A stretch of 64,000 nt of DNA from Piscinibacter defluvii (GTDB lineage Bacteria > Pseudomonadota > Gammaproteobacteria > Burkholderiales > Burkholderiaceae_C): NCBI RefSeq assembly GCF_004011805.1, contig NZ_RCHJ01000014.1, positions 62,001 to 126,000 on the forward strand. Reading direction: 5' to 3'. Positions within the stretch are counted from its first letter, which is position 1; every line of letters starts with the position of its first letter. Below, piece after piece: positions 43,381 through 51,290 of the stretch. The notes under the pieces are model-generated. The model was not told where the DNA came from. It saw only the letters and a list, made by a program, of their open reading frames with translations, and made no database searches. Position numbers and translations under genes: made by a program.

Positions 43381-43381
43381 C

Positions 43382-44371
43382 ATGACTCCCCCCCGTAGCG
43401 CCTTCGGCGCTCCCCCCCAGGGGGGCGCCGCCAGCGGCCCGGCGAAGCCGGTTCCGCGGCGGCCGCTTGGCTCGATCGGCGTCGTGCCGCGCGGCACGCG
43501 CAGCGGCCCCTTCGATCTCGACGACGAACGTGTCTACCGCGACTGGCGCGAGGTGAAGCTGGCCGATGTGCCGCTCGGCCTCGACACCCTGGTGGTCGAC
43601 GTACGCGATCCCTTCGCCCTCGGCGAGGGCGAGCGGCGGGCACTGCGCGAGCGCTGTGCACGCTTCAACATGGCGATCTACCGCACCGCCCCGGGCACGG
43701 CCGACCCGGCGCTGCCGCGCGCCCTCGGCCGCCAGCTCGGCCTGGAGCGGCTGGACGCCAACTGGCTGGCCGACGAGGACGGCATCTCACCGATCACGGT
43801 GCGCGCCGGGGCGGGTCCGGCCGGCGCCTACATCCCCTACACCGACCGCGCGATCCAGTGGCACACCGACGGCTACTACCACCCGGCCGAGCGGCGCATC
43901 CGCGGCATGATCCTGCACTGCGTGCGCCCGGCCGCGCAGGGCGGCGCGAACCGGCTGCTCGACCACGAGCTCGCCTACATCGCGCTGCGCGACCTCGATC
44001 CGGCCCATGTACAGGCGCTGGCCGCGGCCGACGCGATGAGCATCCCGGAGCGCACCGACGAGGACGGCGTTGCGCGGCCCGAGCAGACCGGCCCGGTGTT
44101 CAGCACCGATGCCGACGGCTGCCTCCACATGCGCTACACCGCACGCACGCGCAGCATCGCCTGGAAGGCCGACGCCGCCACGCAGGCCGCCGTCGCCGCG
44201 CTGCGCGGCGTGCTCGCCACCTCGCCCTTCGTGCTGGCGCTGCGCCTGGAGGCCGGCATGGGCCTGGTGTGCAACAACGTGCTGCACGATCGCGCGGCCT
44301 TCGCCGACGACCCGCAACGCCCGCGGCTGCTGTACCGCGCGCGCTACCTCGACCGCGTCGACCGGGGCTGA
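43382..44371 (+). CDS. TauD/TfdA-family Fe(II)/2-oxoglutarate dioxygenase-like protein
   Basis: A 329-residue protein. The facial triad is H161 and D163 (IQWHTDGYY) and H302 (CNNVLHDRAAF), with a following LLYRARYLDR arginine that would bind 2-oxoglutarate. TauD relatives hydroxylate organosulfonates and similar acids. The first 25 or so residues (MTPPRSAFGAPPQGGAASGP) are encoded by a hairpin repeat that seems to have entered the 5' end; GGGGAG lies 4 bp before ATG 43382. It follows the previous stop by 1 bp. The substrate is unknown. Confidence 0.83.
   Translation: MTPPRSAFGAPPQGGAASGPAKPVPRRPLGSIGVVPRGTRSGPFDLDDERVYRDWREVKLADVPLGLDTLVVDVRDPFALGEGERRALRERCARFNMAIYRTAPGTADPALPRALGRQLGLERLDANWLADEDGISPITVRAGAGPAGAYIPYTDRAIQWHTDGYYHPAERRIRGMILHCVRPAAQGGANRLLDHELAYIALRDLDPAHVQALAAADAMSIPERTDEDGVARPEQTGPVFSTDADGCLHMRYTARTRSIAWKADAATQAAVAALRGVLATSPFVLALRLEAGMGLVCNNVLHDRAAFADDPQRPRLLYRARYLDRVDRG
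43387..43425. repeat. GC-rich hairpin repeat inside the 5' end of the dioxygenase gene
   Basis: AGCGCC-TTC-GGCGCT (43397-43411) is followed directly by CCCCCCC-A-GGGGGG (43412-43425), the same two-hairpin layout as 42697-42724. Here the repeat is translated and gives the low-complexity N-terminus of the dioxygenase. Confidence 0.65.
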
Positions 44372-44373
44372 CC

Positions 44374-45849
44374 ATGTCGCAATGGCTCACCGTCTGGCGC
44401 GCCGCCCACCTGGTGGGTGTGTCGCGCGGCGTGCTGCAGCAACGCGTGCGCAGCGGCGAGCTGGCGATCAGCGACGGTCTGGTCTCCACCGAGGCCCTGC
44501 TGCGCCTGTACCCGCAGGCGCAGCTGGAGGACGGTGGCGCCAGCGAGCAGGTTGCGCAGATCAAGGAGCAGGCCTTCGGGCGGCGCGTGCGCGAGCGCCT
44601 GCTGCCCAGCCAGGAGGTGCTGGCGCAGCGCATGTTCCGCCAGAGCCAGGAGCTGGCGGACCTGCGCCGCCACCTGCAGCGCTACCACGCGCTGGTGCTC
44701 GAGCTGCGCGACGCGGCGCGTGCGCAGGCCGAGGCCGCGCCGGGCGACGCGGCACTGCAGCGGCTGGCGAACCAGGCGACGACGGGCCTGGCGCGGGTGC
44801 TGGCCACCGAACCCGTCGACCGGCTGGATGCGATGGACGACATGCTCAAGGTGATGTGCGCGCAGGTGACGGTGCGCCCGAGCGGGCACCAGTTCAGCGT
44901 CGAGGGCCACGACACGCTGCTGCAGGCCGGCCTGCGCGCCGGGCTCAAGCTCAACTACGGCTGCGGCAACGGCAGCTGCGGCATGTGCAAGGTGCGCGTG
45001 ATCGACGGCGCGGTGGCGAGGGTGCAGCCTTGCGACTACCCGCTGTCCGAGGCCGAGAAGGTGCAGGGCTACACGCTGATGTGCGCCCACACGCCGGCCA
45101 GCAGCGAGCTGACGATCGAGACGCTGGAGGCCGGCGGCCCGCAGGACATCGCGCCGCAGCAGATCCTCGCCACGCTGCGCGAGCTGCGCACGCTGGCGCC
45201 AGACACCCGGCTGCTGCACGTGCAGACGCCGCGCAGCCACCGGCTGCGCTTCCTGGCCGGCCAGTCGGTCACGCTCGGGCTCGGCGGCGACGGCGGCGAC
45301 GACCTGCATGCCACGCTCCCGGTGGCGAGCTGCCCCTGCGACGACCGCAACCTGCACTTCCTCGTCGCCCGCACGGACGACGCGTTTGCACGGCACGTCT
45401 TCGGCGGGGGGCTGAAGCCCGGCACACCGATCGACCTGTGGGGGCCGCAGGGCGACTTCGTGCTCGAGGGCGGCGAGCGGCCGCTGGTGTTCGCCGCCTG
45501 CGACCTCGGCTTCGCGCCGGTGAAGAGCCTGATCGAACATGCGCTGGCGCGCGACGAGGCGCCCTCGCTCGCGCTGTTCTGGCTCGCCACGCGGCCCGAC
45601 GGCCACTTCATGGCCAACCAGTGCCGCGCCTGGTCGGCCGCGCTGGACGGCTTCGAGCACCAGCTCAGCTACCACAGCGACCCGGCCGCCGGCGCGCGCC
45701 AGATGGCCGAGGCGATGCGCGCCGACCTGTTCGACATCGCCTGCGACTTCTACCTCGCCGGGCCCGAGCCCTTCGTGCAGACGCTGTACGAGGCGCTGCG
45801 CGCCGGCGGCGTGGCGGCCGGGCAGATCCACAGCGAGGCCTGCCCATGA
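44374..45849 (+). CDS. HTH / coiled-coil / [2Fe-2S] ferredoxin / FNR-type reductase fusion
   Basis: A 491-residue protein with an unusual order. Residues 1-50 form a MerR/excisionase-like HTH (WRAAHLVGVSRGVLQQRVRSG). Residues 60-150 are a helical, probably coiled-coil region. Residues 170-260 are a plant-type ferredoxin with CGNGSCGMC and a distal LMCAH cysteine. The rest is a flavodoxin-reductase-like module with FAD site (LRFLAGQSVTLGLG) and nucleotide-binding segment (FAACDLGFAPVKSLIEHAL). It may be a NAD(P)H-fed reductase for the upstream dioxygenase, or a redox-sensing DNA-binding protein. It overlaps the S24-like gene by 4 bp. Confidence 0.82.
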   Translation: MSQWLTVWRAAHLVGVSRGVLQQRVRSGELAISDGLVSTEALLRLYPQAQLEDGGASEQVAQIKEQAFGRRVRERLLPSQEVLAQRMFRQSQELADLRRHLQRYHALVLELRDAARAQAEAAPGDAALQRLANQATTGLARVLATEPVDRLDAMDDMLKVMCAQVTVRPSGHQFSVEGHDTLLQAGLRAGLKLNYGCGNGSCGMCKVRVIDGAVARVQPCDYPLSEAEKVQGYTLMCAHTPASSELTIETLEAGGPQDIAPQQILATLRELRTLAPDTRLLHVQTPRSHRLRFLAGQSVTLGLGGDGGDDLHATLPVASCPCDDRNLHFLVARTDDAFARHVFGGGLKPGTPIDLWGPQGDFVLEGGERPLVFAACDLGFAPVKSLIEHALARDEAPSLALFWLATRPDGHFMANQCRAWSAALDGFEHQLSYHSDPAAGARQMAEAMRADLFDIACDFYLAGPEPFVQTLYEALRAGGVAAGQIHSEACP

Positions 45850-46157
45850 GCCGTTGCGAAGGTGCCGAGGTGTTCGCGCTGCAGGTGCTCGGCCAGAGCA
45901 TGGCGCCGGAGTTCGAGGAGGGCGAGGTGATCGTGATCGAGCCCGACGGCGCGCTGCACGACGGCAGCTTCGTGCTCGCGCAGCTCGACGGGCAGTGGCT
46001 GTTCCGCCAGCTGCGCCGCGCGGGCACCGGCTGGCAGTTGCAGGCCCTGAACCCCGCGTTCGCCGCGCGCCCGCTGCCCGACCTCGGCGCGGTGCGCGGC
46101 GTCGTGATCCAGAAGGCGCGCCCCGGGCGGCGGCGCGCCGCCAAGCGCTACGTCTGA
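45846..46157 (+). CDS. Stand-alone S24/LexA-fold protein, probably without protease activity
   Basis: A 103-residue protein consisting only of an S24 peptidase-like domain. The nucleophile motif GQSMAPEFEEGEVIVIEP has S18. In LexA/UmuD the general-base lysine sits in the strand after the DGxxVLA turn; here that position reads WLFRQLRR, giving R54 in place of lysine. There is no DNA-binding domain. Loss of the dyad lysine suggests a binding or sensing role. It overlaps the ferredoxin-reductase fusion gene (ATGA). Confidence 0.78.
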   Translation: MSRCEGAEVFALQVLGQSMAPEFEEGEVIVIEPDGALHDGSFVLAQLDGQWLFRQLRRAGTGWQLQALNPAFAARPLPDLGAVRGVVIQKARPGRRRAAKRYV

Positions 46158-46161
46158 TCCC

Positions 46162-46380
46162 ATGCCCTACTACCTCTACCGCATCATGCCGCTGGGCGTG
46201 CTGCACAAGCTCGACCAGTTCGATCGTTTCGCCGAGGCTTCGGCGCGTGCCAAGGCGCTGCGCGCCGCCGACGCGCCCGGCACGCCGGGCCGCGTCAAGG
46301 TGATGTTCGCGGAGAACGAACTGCAGGCAGAAGACCTGCTCGGGCAGGTGCGCGAGGCCGGGCCCGCCGGCGACGACTGA
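46162..46380 (+). CDS. Small soluble protein of unknown function
   Basis: A 72-residue protein (MPYYLYRIMPLGVLHKLDQF) with a beta-alpha-beta look and an acidic tail. It starts 4 bp after the S24-like gene. I do not recognise a named family. Its size and the conserved-looking YYLYRI start suggest a real gene rather than a chance frame. Confidence 0.68.
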   Translation: MPYYLYRIMPLGVLHKLDQFDRFAEASARAKALRAADAPGTPGRVKVMFAENELQAEDLLGQVREAGPAGDD

Positions 46381-46384
46381 CGCC

Positions 46385-46828
46385 GTGAAAGAACCCGACG
46401 CACCCGCGTGCTGCCACGGCCCCTCGGCCTGCGTGTTCGCCAAGGCGCTGCTGGCGCGTTCGGCGCAGTGCAGCCTGGCGCAGCGTCAGCCGGTCGGCGA
46501 GGCCGACGTGCTGGTGTGCAGCTCGCCGGTGGCGCGCATCAACTGCGGCACCCTGCTGGCGCTGCTGCGCGAACGGTCCAGCTTCGCGCTGCGCCTGCCG
46601 CGCCCGCCGGCGCCGCTGGTGCACGCCCGGGCGCTGCAGCTGCAGCAGGGCGGGTTGGCGGCGCTGCAGCGCTGCCTGGAGGCCGGGGCAGCGCAGGCCG
46701 ACGTGCATGCGCTGGTCGCCCTGGCCCACGAGCGCCACGGCAGCCTGCTGGAGCTGCCCTGGCAGGCGCTGGTCGAGGCGGTCGTCGCCTGGCCGCCGCG
46801 CCGGCGCCGCGCGGACCCGTCGTCGTGA
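46385..46828 (+). CDS. Cysteine-rich soluble protein of unknown function
   Basis: A 147-residue protein starting at GTG 46385, 4 bp after the previous stop. The N-terminal half has several cysteines (CCHGPSACVFAKALL, QCSLAQ, VCSSPVARINCGTLL), a pattern that could bind a metal or Fe-S cluster. The C-terminal half is helical. Its stop overlaps the next start (TGATG). I do not recognise the family. Confidence 0.68.
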   Translation: MKEPDAPACCHGPSACVFAKALLARSAQCSLAQRQPVGEADVLVCSSPVARINCGTLLALLRERSSFALRLPRPPAPLVHARALQLQQGGLAALQRCLEAGAAQADVHALVALAHERHGSLLELPWQALVEAVVAWPPRRRRADPSS

Positions 46829-47889
46829 TGCGGCCGCCGGCCCGCCTGGTGGAGGCGGTGCAGACCAACTGCCACATCGCCGACGCACGCCATGCGCAGG
46901 ACCTGGGCCTGTGCACCTTCCTGCTGCAGATGCGCGAGTTCCACCGCTGGGAGCGCGGCCTGCCGCTGGATGCGCCACTGGTGCGCGCCGAGGTGGGCGC
47001 GTGGATCGCCCGGCGCGAGGCCTTGTGGGCCGAGCTGGAAGGGCGCGAGTTCGTGCCCGTGCCGCTGCCCGGCGGCGCGCGGCCGCAGCCCTTTTCGGTG
47101 GAGGAGGTCAACGCGGCGCTGCAGCCGCGCGGCCTCGTCTACGGCGCCGGCTGGGCCGGTGCGGAGCGGCCCGCGTTCTTCGTCGCCGAGCTGCAGGAGC
47201 TGCGCCGCCTCGACGAGGACGCGCTGGTTGTGCAGGTCTGCGGGCGCGAGTGGGCGCGCGGCCTGTTCGCGCCGCCGGCCGTGCTGGTGGGCGACACCAT
47301 CGTGCTGCGCCGCGAGTCGATGGCGCGCTGGCTGTGGGAGAAATACGAGGTGTTCGGGCTGAAGCGGGTGGACGGTCCGTTCCGGGCGGTGGCGCAGGCC
47401 TACGGACTGGACCGCGATTTCACGGCCGGGCTGCCGCGCCTGCTGGACGAGCAGGGCGAGACGCTGATCCTGCACGAGCTCGGCGAGCACCGCGCCGGGC
47501 GCCGCCTGGGCCCGGCCTGGCCGGCGATGCTGCTGGCGCTGGCCGATCGGCGCAGCGAGCTGCTGGTGCGGGCGCTGCGCGACCAGCTGGCCGACCTCGG
47601 CACCACCTTGCCGGCGCTGCTCGAACGGGGCGAGCCGAGCGCGATCCACTTCTGGTTCGCCGGCTACGACGGCCTGCGCCGGCAGCTCTTCCCCGGCCTG
47701 CTCGAGGCCTACCACGCCTGGTGCCAGGGGGACGGCGGCGCCGCACTGCAGCAGGCCTGCGCCGCCGGGGACTGCCACTTCGACGACCTCGCGGCGCAGG
47801 TGCTGGCACTGCATGCCCGGCACGGCAGCGGCGCCGGCCGCCCGATCGCGCTGCTGCTGGGCTCGCCGGCGGCCGTCTGCGGGCCGTGA
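46828..47889 (+). CDS. Sfum_1244-like protein of unknown function
   Basis: A 353-residue soluble protein starting MRPPARLVEAVQTNCHIADARHAQDLGLC (in part). Features such as LCTFLLQMREFHRWERGLPL, DTIVLRRESMARWLWEKYE and LILHELGEH match what I remember of the Sfum_1244 family, seen in sulfur- and anaerobe-type genomes. The HELGEH segment resembles a zinc-binding motif (HExxH-like, here HELGEH), but activity is unproven. It is the last gene of the ten-gene operon and ends convergent with the DUF3365 gene, 14 bp apart. Confidence 0.75.
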   Translation: MRPPARLVEAVQTNCHIADARHAQDLGLCTFLLQMREFHRWERGLPLDAPLVRAEVGAWIARREALWAELEGREFVPVPLPGGARPQPFSVEEVNAALQPRGLVYGAGWAGAERPAFFVAELQELRRLDEDALVVQVCGREWARGLFAPPAVLVGDTIVLRRESMARWLWEKYEVFGLKRVDGPFRAVAQAYGLDRDFTAGLPRLLDEQGETLILHELGEHRAGRRLGPAWPAMLLALADRRSELLVRALRDQLADLGTTLPALLERGEPSAIHFWFAGYDGLRRQLFPGLLEAYHAWCQGDGGAALQQACAAGDCHFDDLAAQVLALHARHGSGAGRPIALLLGSPAAVCGP

Positions 47890-47903
47890 GGCGGCGCCGC
47901 CCG

Positions 47904-48467
47904 TCAGCGCAGCGGCTTGCTGATCGTCATCGCGCCGCGGATCTGGCCCACCGCGTAACCGGTGGCCCGGTCCTGCGGGTACAGCTCGGCGAGCCGCGCG
48001 CGCACCTCGGCAGGGATGCGCTCGGCACTGCCGTGGCAGGTGGTGCACAGCTCTGCCACCGGCAGCGCGCGCATGTAGCGCATCACCGCGCCGCCGGGCT
48101 GCTGCACGATCTCGGCGCGCTCCAGCGTGGCGGGCTTCTCGCCGGCAGCGGCGCGGCGGTCGAAGTCTTCCAGCGCCGCACGTTCCCAGTCATCCGGCAC
48201 CGCCTTCGGGTTGCGCTCGCGCAATGACACGCGGCGCACGCTCCAGCCGGACTCCTGCGACGCGGCGCGCGCCAGCGTCGGCGCCTCCTCGCGGCACACG
48301 CCGATCGCATGGGCCGGCCCGCCGCGCTCGATCTCGGCGGTGAGCACCGCGGCCAGCTTCGGCGGCACCGAGGCGGCGACGCGGCGCGCCTCGTCGACCC
48401 AGGCGTCCTGCGCGGCGGCGGGCAGGCACAGCATGGCCAGCATCACGGGCAGGGCATGTGGTTTCAT
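47904..48467 (-). CDS. DUF3365 (Tll0287-like) c-type heme protein
   Basis: A 187-residue exported protein (signal MKPHALPVMLAMLCLPAAA) with one CTTCH heme c site and the family end segment ATGYAVGQIRGAMTISKPL. Tll0287-like domains are PAS-like heme proteins proposed to sense redox state or small ligands. It is the last gene of the tusA-dsrE2 unit, 3 bp after the YeeE-type transporter. A periplasmic sensor or electron carrier for sulfur compounds is possible. Confidence 0.82.
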   Translation of the reverse strand: MKPHALPVMLAMLCLPAAAQDAWVDEARRVAASVPPKLAAVLTAEIERGGPAHAIGVCREEAPTLARAASQESGWSVRRVSLRERNPKAVPDDWERAALEDFDRRAAAGEKPATLERAEIVQQPGGAVMRYMRALPVAELCTTCHGSAERIPAEVRARLAELYPQDRATGYAVGQIRGAMTISKPLR

Positions 48468-48470
48468 CCT

Positions 48471-49589
48471 TCACTCCTCGCGCTCGGCGCGCCAGGTGAT
48501 GTACTTCAGCGTCGCGACCGCGCCGAGCATGATCGAAGCGAGCGCAAGGAAGGACCCGAGCGCCAGCGTCGACACCCCGGTCAGCCCCTGGCCCACCGTG
48601 CAGCCGGTGGCGGTGACGCCGCCGAAGCCCATCAGCACCGCGCCGACCAGCTGGTTGCGCAGGTCTGCCAGCGAGGCGAAACCTTCCCAGCGGAAGCTGC
48701 GCGTGGCCAGGGCCCAGGCGGCCGAGCCGAGCGCGACGCCGAGCGCCGAGGCGATGCCGAAGCTCAGGTGCAGCGACTTGTCGGTCCACAGCATCAGCAG
48801 CTCCAGCCCGTAGGCCAGCGGGGCGACGAAGCTGAGCGACTCGAGCGTGCGCGTGTTGGTGGCGAAGTAGCCGGTCTCGAGCGTCTCCGGGTTCTCGCCG
48901 AAGCCGAGGTGGCCGCTGACGTACCAGCCGCCCACCACCAGCATGCCCAGCACCAGGCCGCCCAGCCACTGCGTCGGGTTGGCACGGAAGCGCCGGTCGG
49001 CGAACACGAACGCAAGCAGCGCCAGCGCGAGTGCGCCGGCGGCGACCAGGCGCGCCAGCGTCGGCGCGACACCGGCGGCCGCCAGCAGCGTCGGCAGCCC
49101 CTGGTCCGCCCAGCCGAAGCGCGTCAGGTCGAGCGCGACCGGGTCGAGCCAGGCGGCGCGCCATTGCCCGAACAGGCCCTTGAGCGTCATGTAGCCCGAG
49201 ATCGCGAGGAAGGTCAGCACCACCAGCGAACGCACGCTGCCCCCGCCGACGCGGATCAGGTTCTTGTTGGCGCAGCCGCCGGCCAGCGACATGCCGACGC
49301 CGAACAGCGTGCCGCCGACGATCAGCGAGAGCCAGCTCAGGCTGGGCCGCTGGTAGATGCTCTTGCCCAGGTCCACCAGGCCGGCCTGCGCCAGCGCGTT
49401 GGCGCCGACGATGGCCACCGCGATGGCCAGCAGCCACATGCGCATGCGCCCCCAGTGGCCCATGTTGACCACGTCGGACAGCGCACCCATGGTGCAGAAG
49501 TTGGACCGGTTGGCCACCGCGCCGAAGATGAAGGCGAGCGCGAAGCCGCCTGCGACGACGACGACGGCGGGGTTGGTGGCGAGTTCCAT
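48471..49589 (-). CDS. YeeE/YedE-family sulfur-compound transporter
   Basis: A 372-residue membrane protein with about ten helices and the duplicated family motif: FGAVANRSNFCTMGALSD and FGVGMSLAGGCANKNLIRVG in the first half, GFGGVTATGCTVGQGLTG in the second. The cysteines of these motifs are the thiosulfate-conducting residues in the related transporter TsuA. SoxT-like members occur in sulfur oxidisers. It probably imports thiosulfate or a sulfane-sulfur compound to feed TusA/DsrE2 encoded upstream in the same unit. Confidence 0.88.
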   Translation of the reverse strand: MELATNPAVVVVAGGFALAFIFGAVANRSNFCTMGALSDVVNMGHWGRMRMWLLAIAVAIVGANALAQAGLVDLGKSIYQRPSLSWLSLIVGGTLFGVGMSLAGGCANKNLIRVGGGSVRSLVVLTFLAISGYMTLKGLFGQWRAAWLDPVALDLTRFGWADQGLPTLLAAAGVAPTLARLVAAGALALALLAFVFADRRFRANPTQWLGGLVLGMLVVGGWYVSGHLGFGENPETLETGYFATNTRTLESLSFVAPLAYGLELLMLWTDKSLHLSFGIASALGVALGSAAWALATRSFRWEGFASLADLRNQLVGAVLMGFGGVTATGCTVGQGLTGVSTLALGSFLALASIMLGAVATLKYITWRAEREE

Positions 49590-49615
49590 CTCGGTTCCTT
49601 CCGGCCGTGTCGCCC

Positions 49616-50491
49616 TCAGCGCGTTCCCGCGCCGGCCAGCCGGCCCAGGGTGGTGTGGATGAGGTCGGGCGCGCGCACGATGCGCATGAACTGGCCCATG
49701 CCGAGCGCGGGCCAGGACAGTGCGATGCGGTAGCGCCCGTACAGCGCGTACACCTTGCCGTCGACGATGTAGATCTCGTAGGGCAGGGCGGCCACGTGGT
49801 CCGGGCCGATCCGGCCGGCCCACCAGCCCTCGCCGCTGTCGGGATCGTTCATCGCCACGCCGATCACCGCCAGCTTCGCCTCCGGCAGCACGATCTCGTA
49901 GACGGCGGAGGTGCCGCCCAGGCCCTGGGCGAGGTTGGCGCGCACCGTGCCGAGCGCCTCGTCGAAGCTCGCGAAGCCGTTCAGCTCGTGGCGCGGCGAG
50001 TCGATCCGCTCCATGCCGATCATGTAGCGGTAGGCGGGCAGCTCGGCCTCGGGAACGTCGCCGCCGAACGCACCGCGCTCGCCCAGCGCGTGGGCCAGGC
50101 GGGCGCGCACGGCCTGCAACGCGGGCTCGGCGGCGTCGAAGCCGCCGCGCAGGTAGGCGCGGCCCCAGTAGCCCGGGTTCATGTACGACACGCTGCCGTC
50201 GCTGCGCACGCCGATGCGGATCGGCGCGGCGAGGATGGCACTGCCCCCAGCACGGCGCGCCGCCTGCGTCAGCGCCGGATCGGTGACGACCAGGCTGCCG
50301 TGCTTCGGCAGCCCCGGCGGCAGGTGGCGGCCGACCACGGTGAAGCCGTCGTCGCGCAGGCGCTGCTCGAGGCGGCCCATCAGCGCGGGCAGTTCGCCGG
50401 CGGGCAGCGGTTCGCCTTCGACGTAGGGCCCGATCGCCAGGCAGGCGGGCGCGAGCAGCAGGGCGGCCAGCGCCGCGAGCAGTCTCTTCAC
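49616..50491 (-). CDS. Exported protein, possibly DUF302-like
   Basis: A 291-residue protein with signal peptide (MKRLLAALAALLLAPACLA). The second half (YEIVLPEAKLAVIGVAMNDP, PYEIYIVDGKVYALYGRYRIALSWP in part) resembles a DUF302 domain, but I hold this loosely. No cofactor motif is visible. It lies between the YeeE gene (26 bp) and dsrE2 (49 bp) and is probably co-transcribed. Confidence 0.6.
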   Translation of the reverse strand: MKRLLAALAALLLAPACLAIGPYVEGEPLPAGELPALMGRLEQRLRDDGFTVVGRHLPPGLPKHGSLVVTDPALTQAARRAGGSAILAAPIRIGVRSDGSVSYMNPGYWGRAYLRGGFDAAEPALQAVRARLAHALGERGAFGGDVPEAELPAYRYMIGMERIDSPRHELNGFASFDEALGTVRANLAQGLGGTSAVYEIVLPEAKLAVIGVAMNDPDSGEGWWAGRIGPDHVAALPYEIYIVDGKVYALYGRYRIALSWPALGMGQFMRIVRAPDLIHTTLGRLAGAGTR

Positions 50492-50540
50492 GCGGTGTCT
50501 CCTCGCGCCGCCGGTCTGCGCCGGTCGTGCGCGGCGGGCT

Positions 50541-51011
50541 TCAGATGAACAGGCAGACGTCGGTCTCGCCGGCGAACTTCATGAACGTGGCCGCGCCGCC
50601 GTATTCGATGCCGCCGATGAAATCGTCCTTGCTGAACTCGAACAGGTCCACCGTCATCTGGCAGGCGATGAACTTGACCTCGGCTTCCTGGCACAGGTCG
50701 CGCAGCTGCTCGAGCGAGGCCACGCCCTTCTTCTTCATCTTGGCCTTCATCATCGAGGTGGCCATTGCCTCCATGCCCGGCAGCACCGAGACGATCACCG
50801 GCATCGGCACGGGCATCGGCATTGCCGGGTTGCCGATCGGGCTGATGGCGATGCCGCTCAGGTCCTTGCGCAGCAACTGCAGGCCGTAGAAGGTGAAGAA
50901 CACCTGCACCTCCCAGCCGAGCGCCGCCGCCGTCGAGGCGAGGATGAGCGGCGGGTACGCCATGTCCAGCGCACCCTTGGTGGCGATGATCGCCATCTTC
51001 TTGGCCGGCAT
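50541..51011 (-). CDS. dsrE2: DsrE2-like membrane-associated sulfurtransferase
   Basis: A 156-residue DsrE/DsrF/DrsH-like protein. It has TKGALDMAYPPLILASTAAALGWEV (in part), a hydrophobic stretch with many methionines and prolines (NPAMPMPVPMPVIV), and the conserved cysteine C117 in KFIACQMTVDLFEF; C107 is the second cysteine. DsrE2 proteins are encoded with TusA and take part in cytoplasmic sulfur trafficking towards rDsr. It follows tusA by 4 bp. Confidence 0.9.
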   Translation of the reverse strand: MPAKKMAIIATKGALDMAYPPLILASTAAALGWEVQVFFTFYGLQLLRKDLSGIAISPIGNPAMPMPVPMPVIVSVLPGMEAMATSMMKAKMKKKGVASLEQLRDLCQEAEVKFIACQMTVDLFEFSKDDFIGGIEYGGAATFMKFAGETDVCLFI

Positions 51012-51015
51012 CGCC

Positions 51016-51243
51016 TCAGGCCTTCTTCAGGAAGAACACGTACTTGCCGCTCTCGGTGCCCGAGTGCAGCAGCGCATTGCCGGTCTGCTCGGCGAAGGCG
51101 GCCATGTCGCACACCGAGCCCGGGTCGGTGGCGACGACGCGCAGCACCTGCCCCGAGGCCATGTCGGCGAGCGACTTCTTCGTCTTGACGATGGGCAACG
51201 GGCAGGCCAGCCCCGAGGCGTCGAATTCCTTGTCGAAGTTCAT
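51016..51243 (-). CDS. tusA: TusA, sulfur-carrier protein
   Basis: A 75-residue TusA with the signature GLACPLPIVKTKK, in which C14 of the CPxP motif carries the persulfide. In sulfur oxidisers TusA donates sulfur to DsrEFH. It is the first gene of a minus-strand unit with dsrE2 and YeeE, 48 bp from copy 3 of the shared element and divergent from soxY. Confidence 0.94.
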   Translation of the reverse strand: MNFDKEFDASGLACPLPIVKTKKSLADMASGQVLRVVATDPGSVCDMAAFAEQTGNALLHSGTESGKYVFFLKKA

Positions 51244-51290
51244 GCATGTCTCCAGCGCAACTCCCGGCTATTAGCGCGGCGGGGGCGGCC

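Noticed and set aside
42690-43425. Hairpin repeats as ends of an insertion sequence
   Set aside because: The intervening gene is not a transposase and there are no target-site duplications that I can see.
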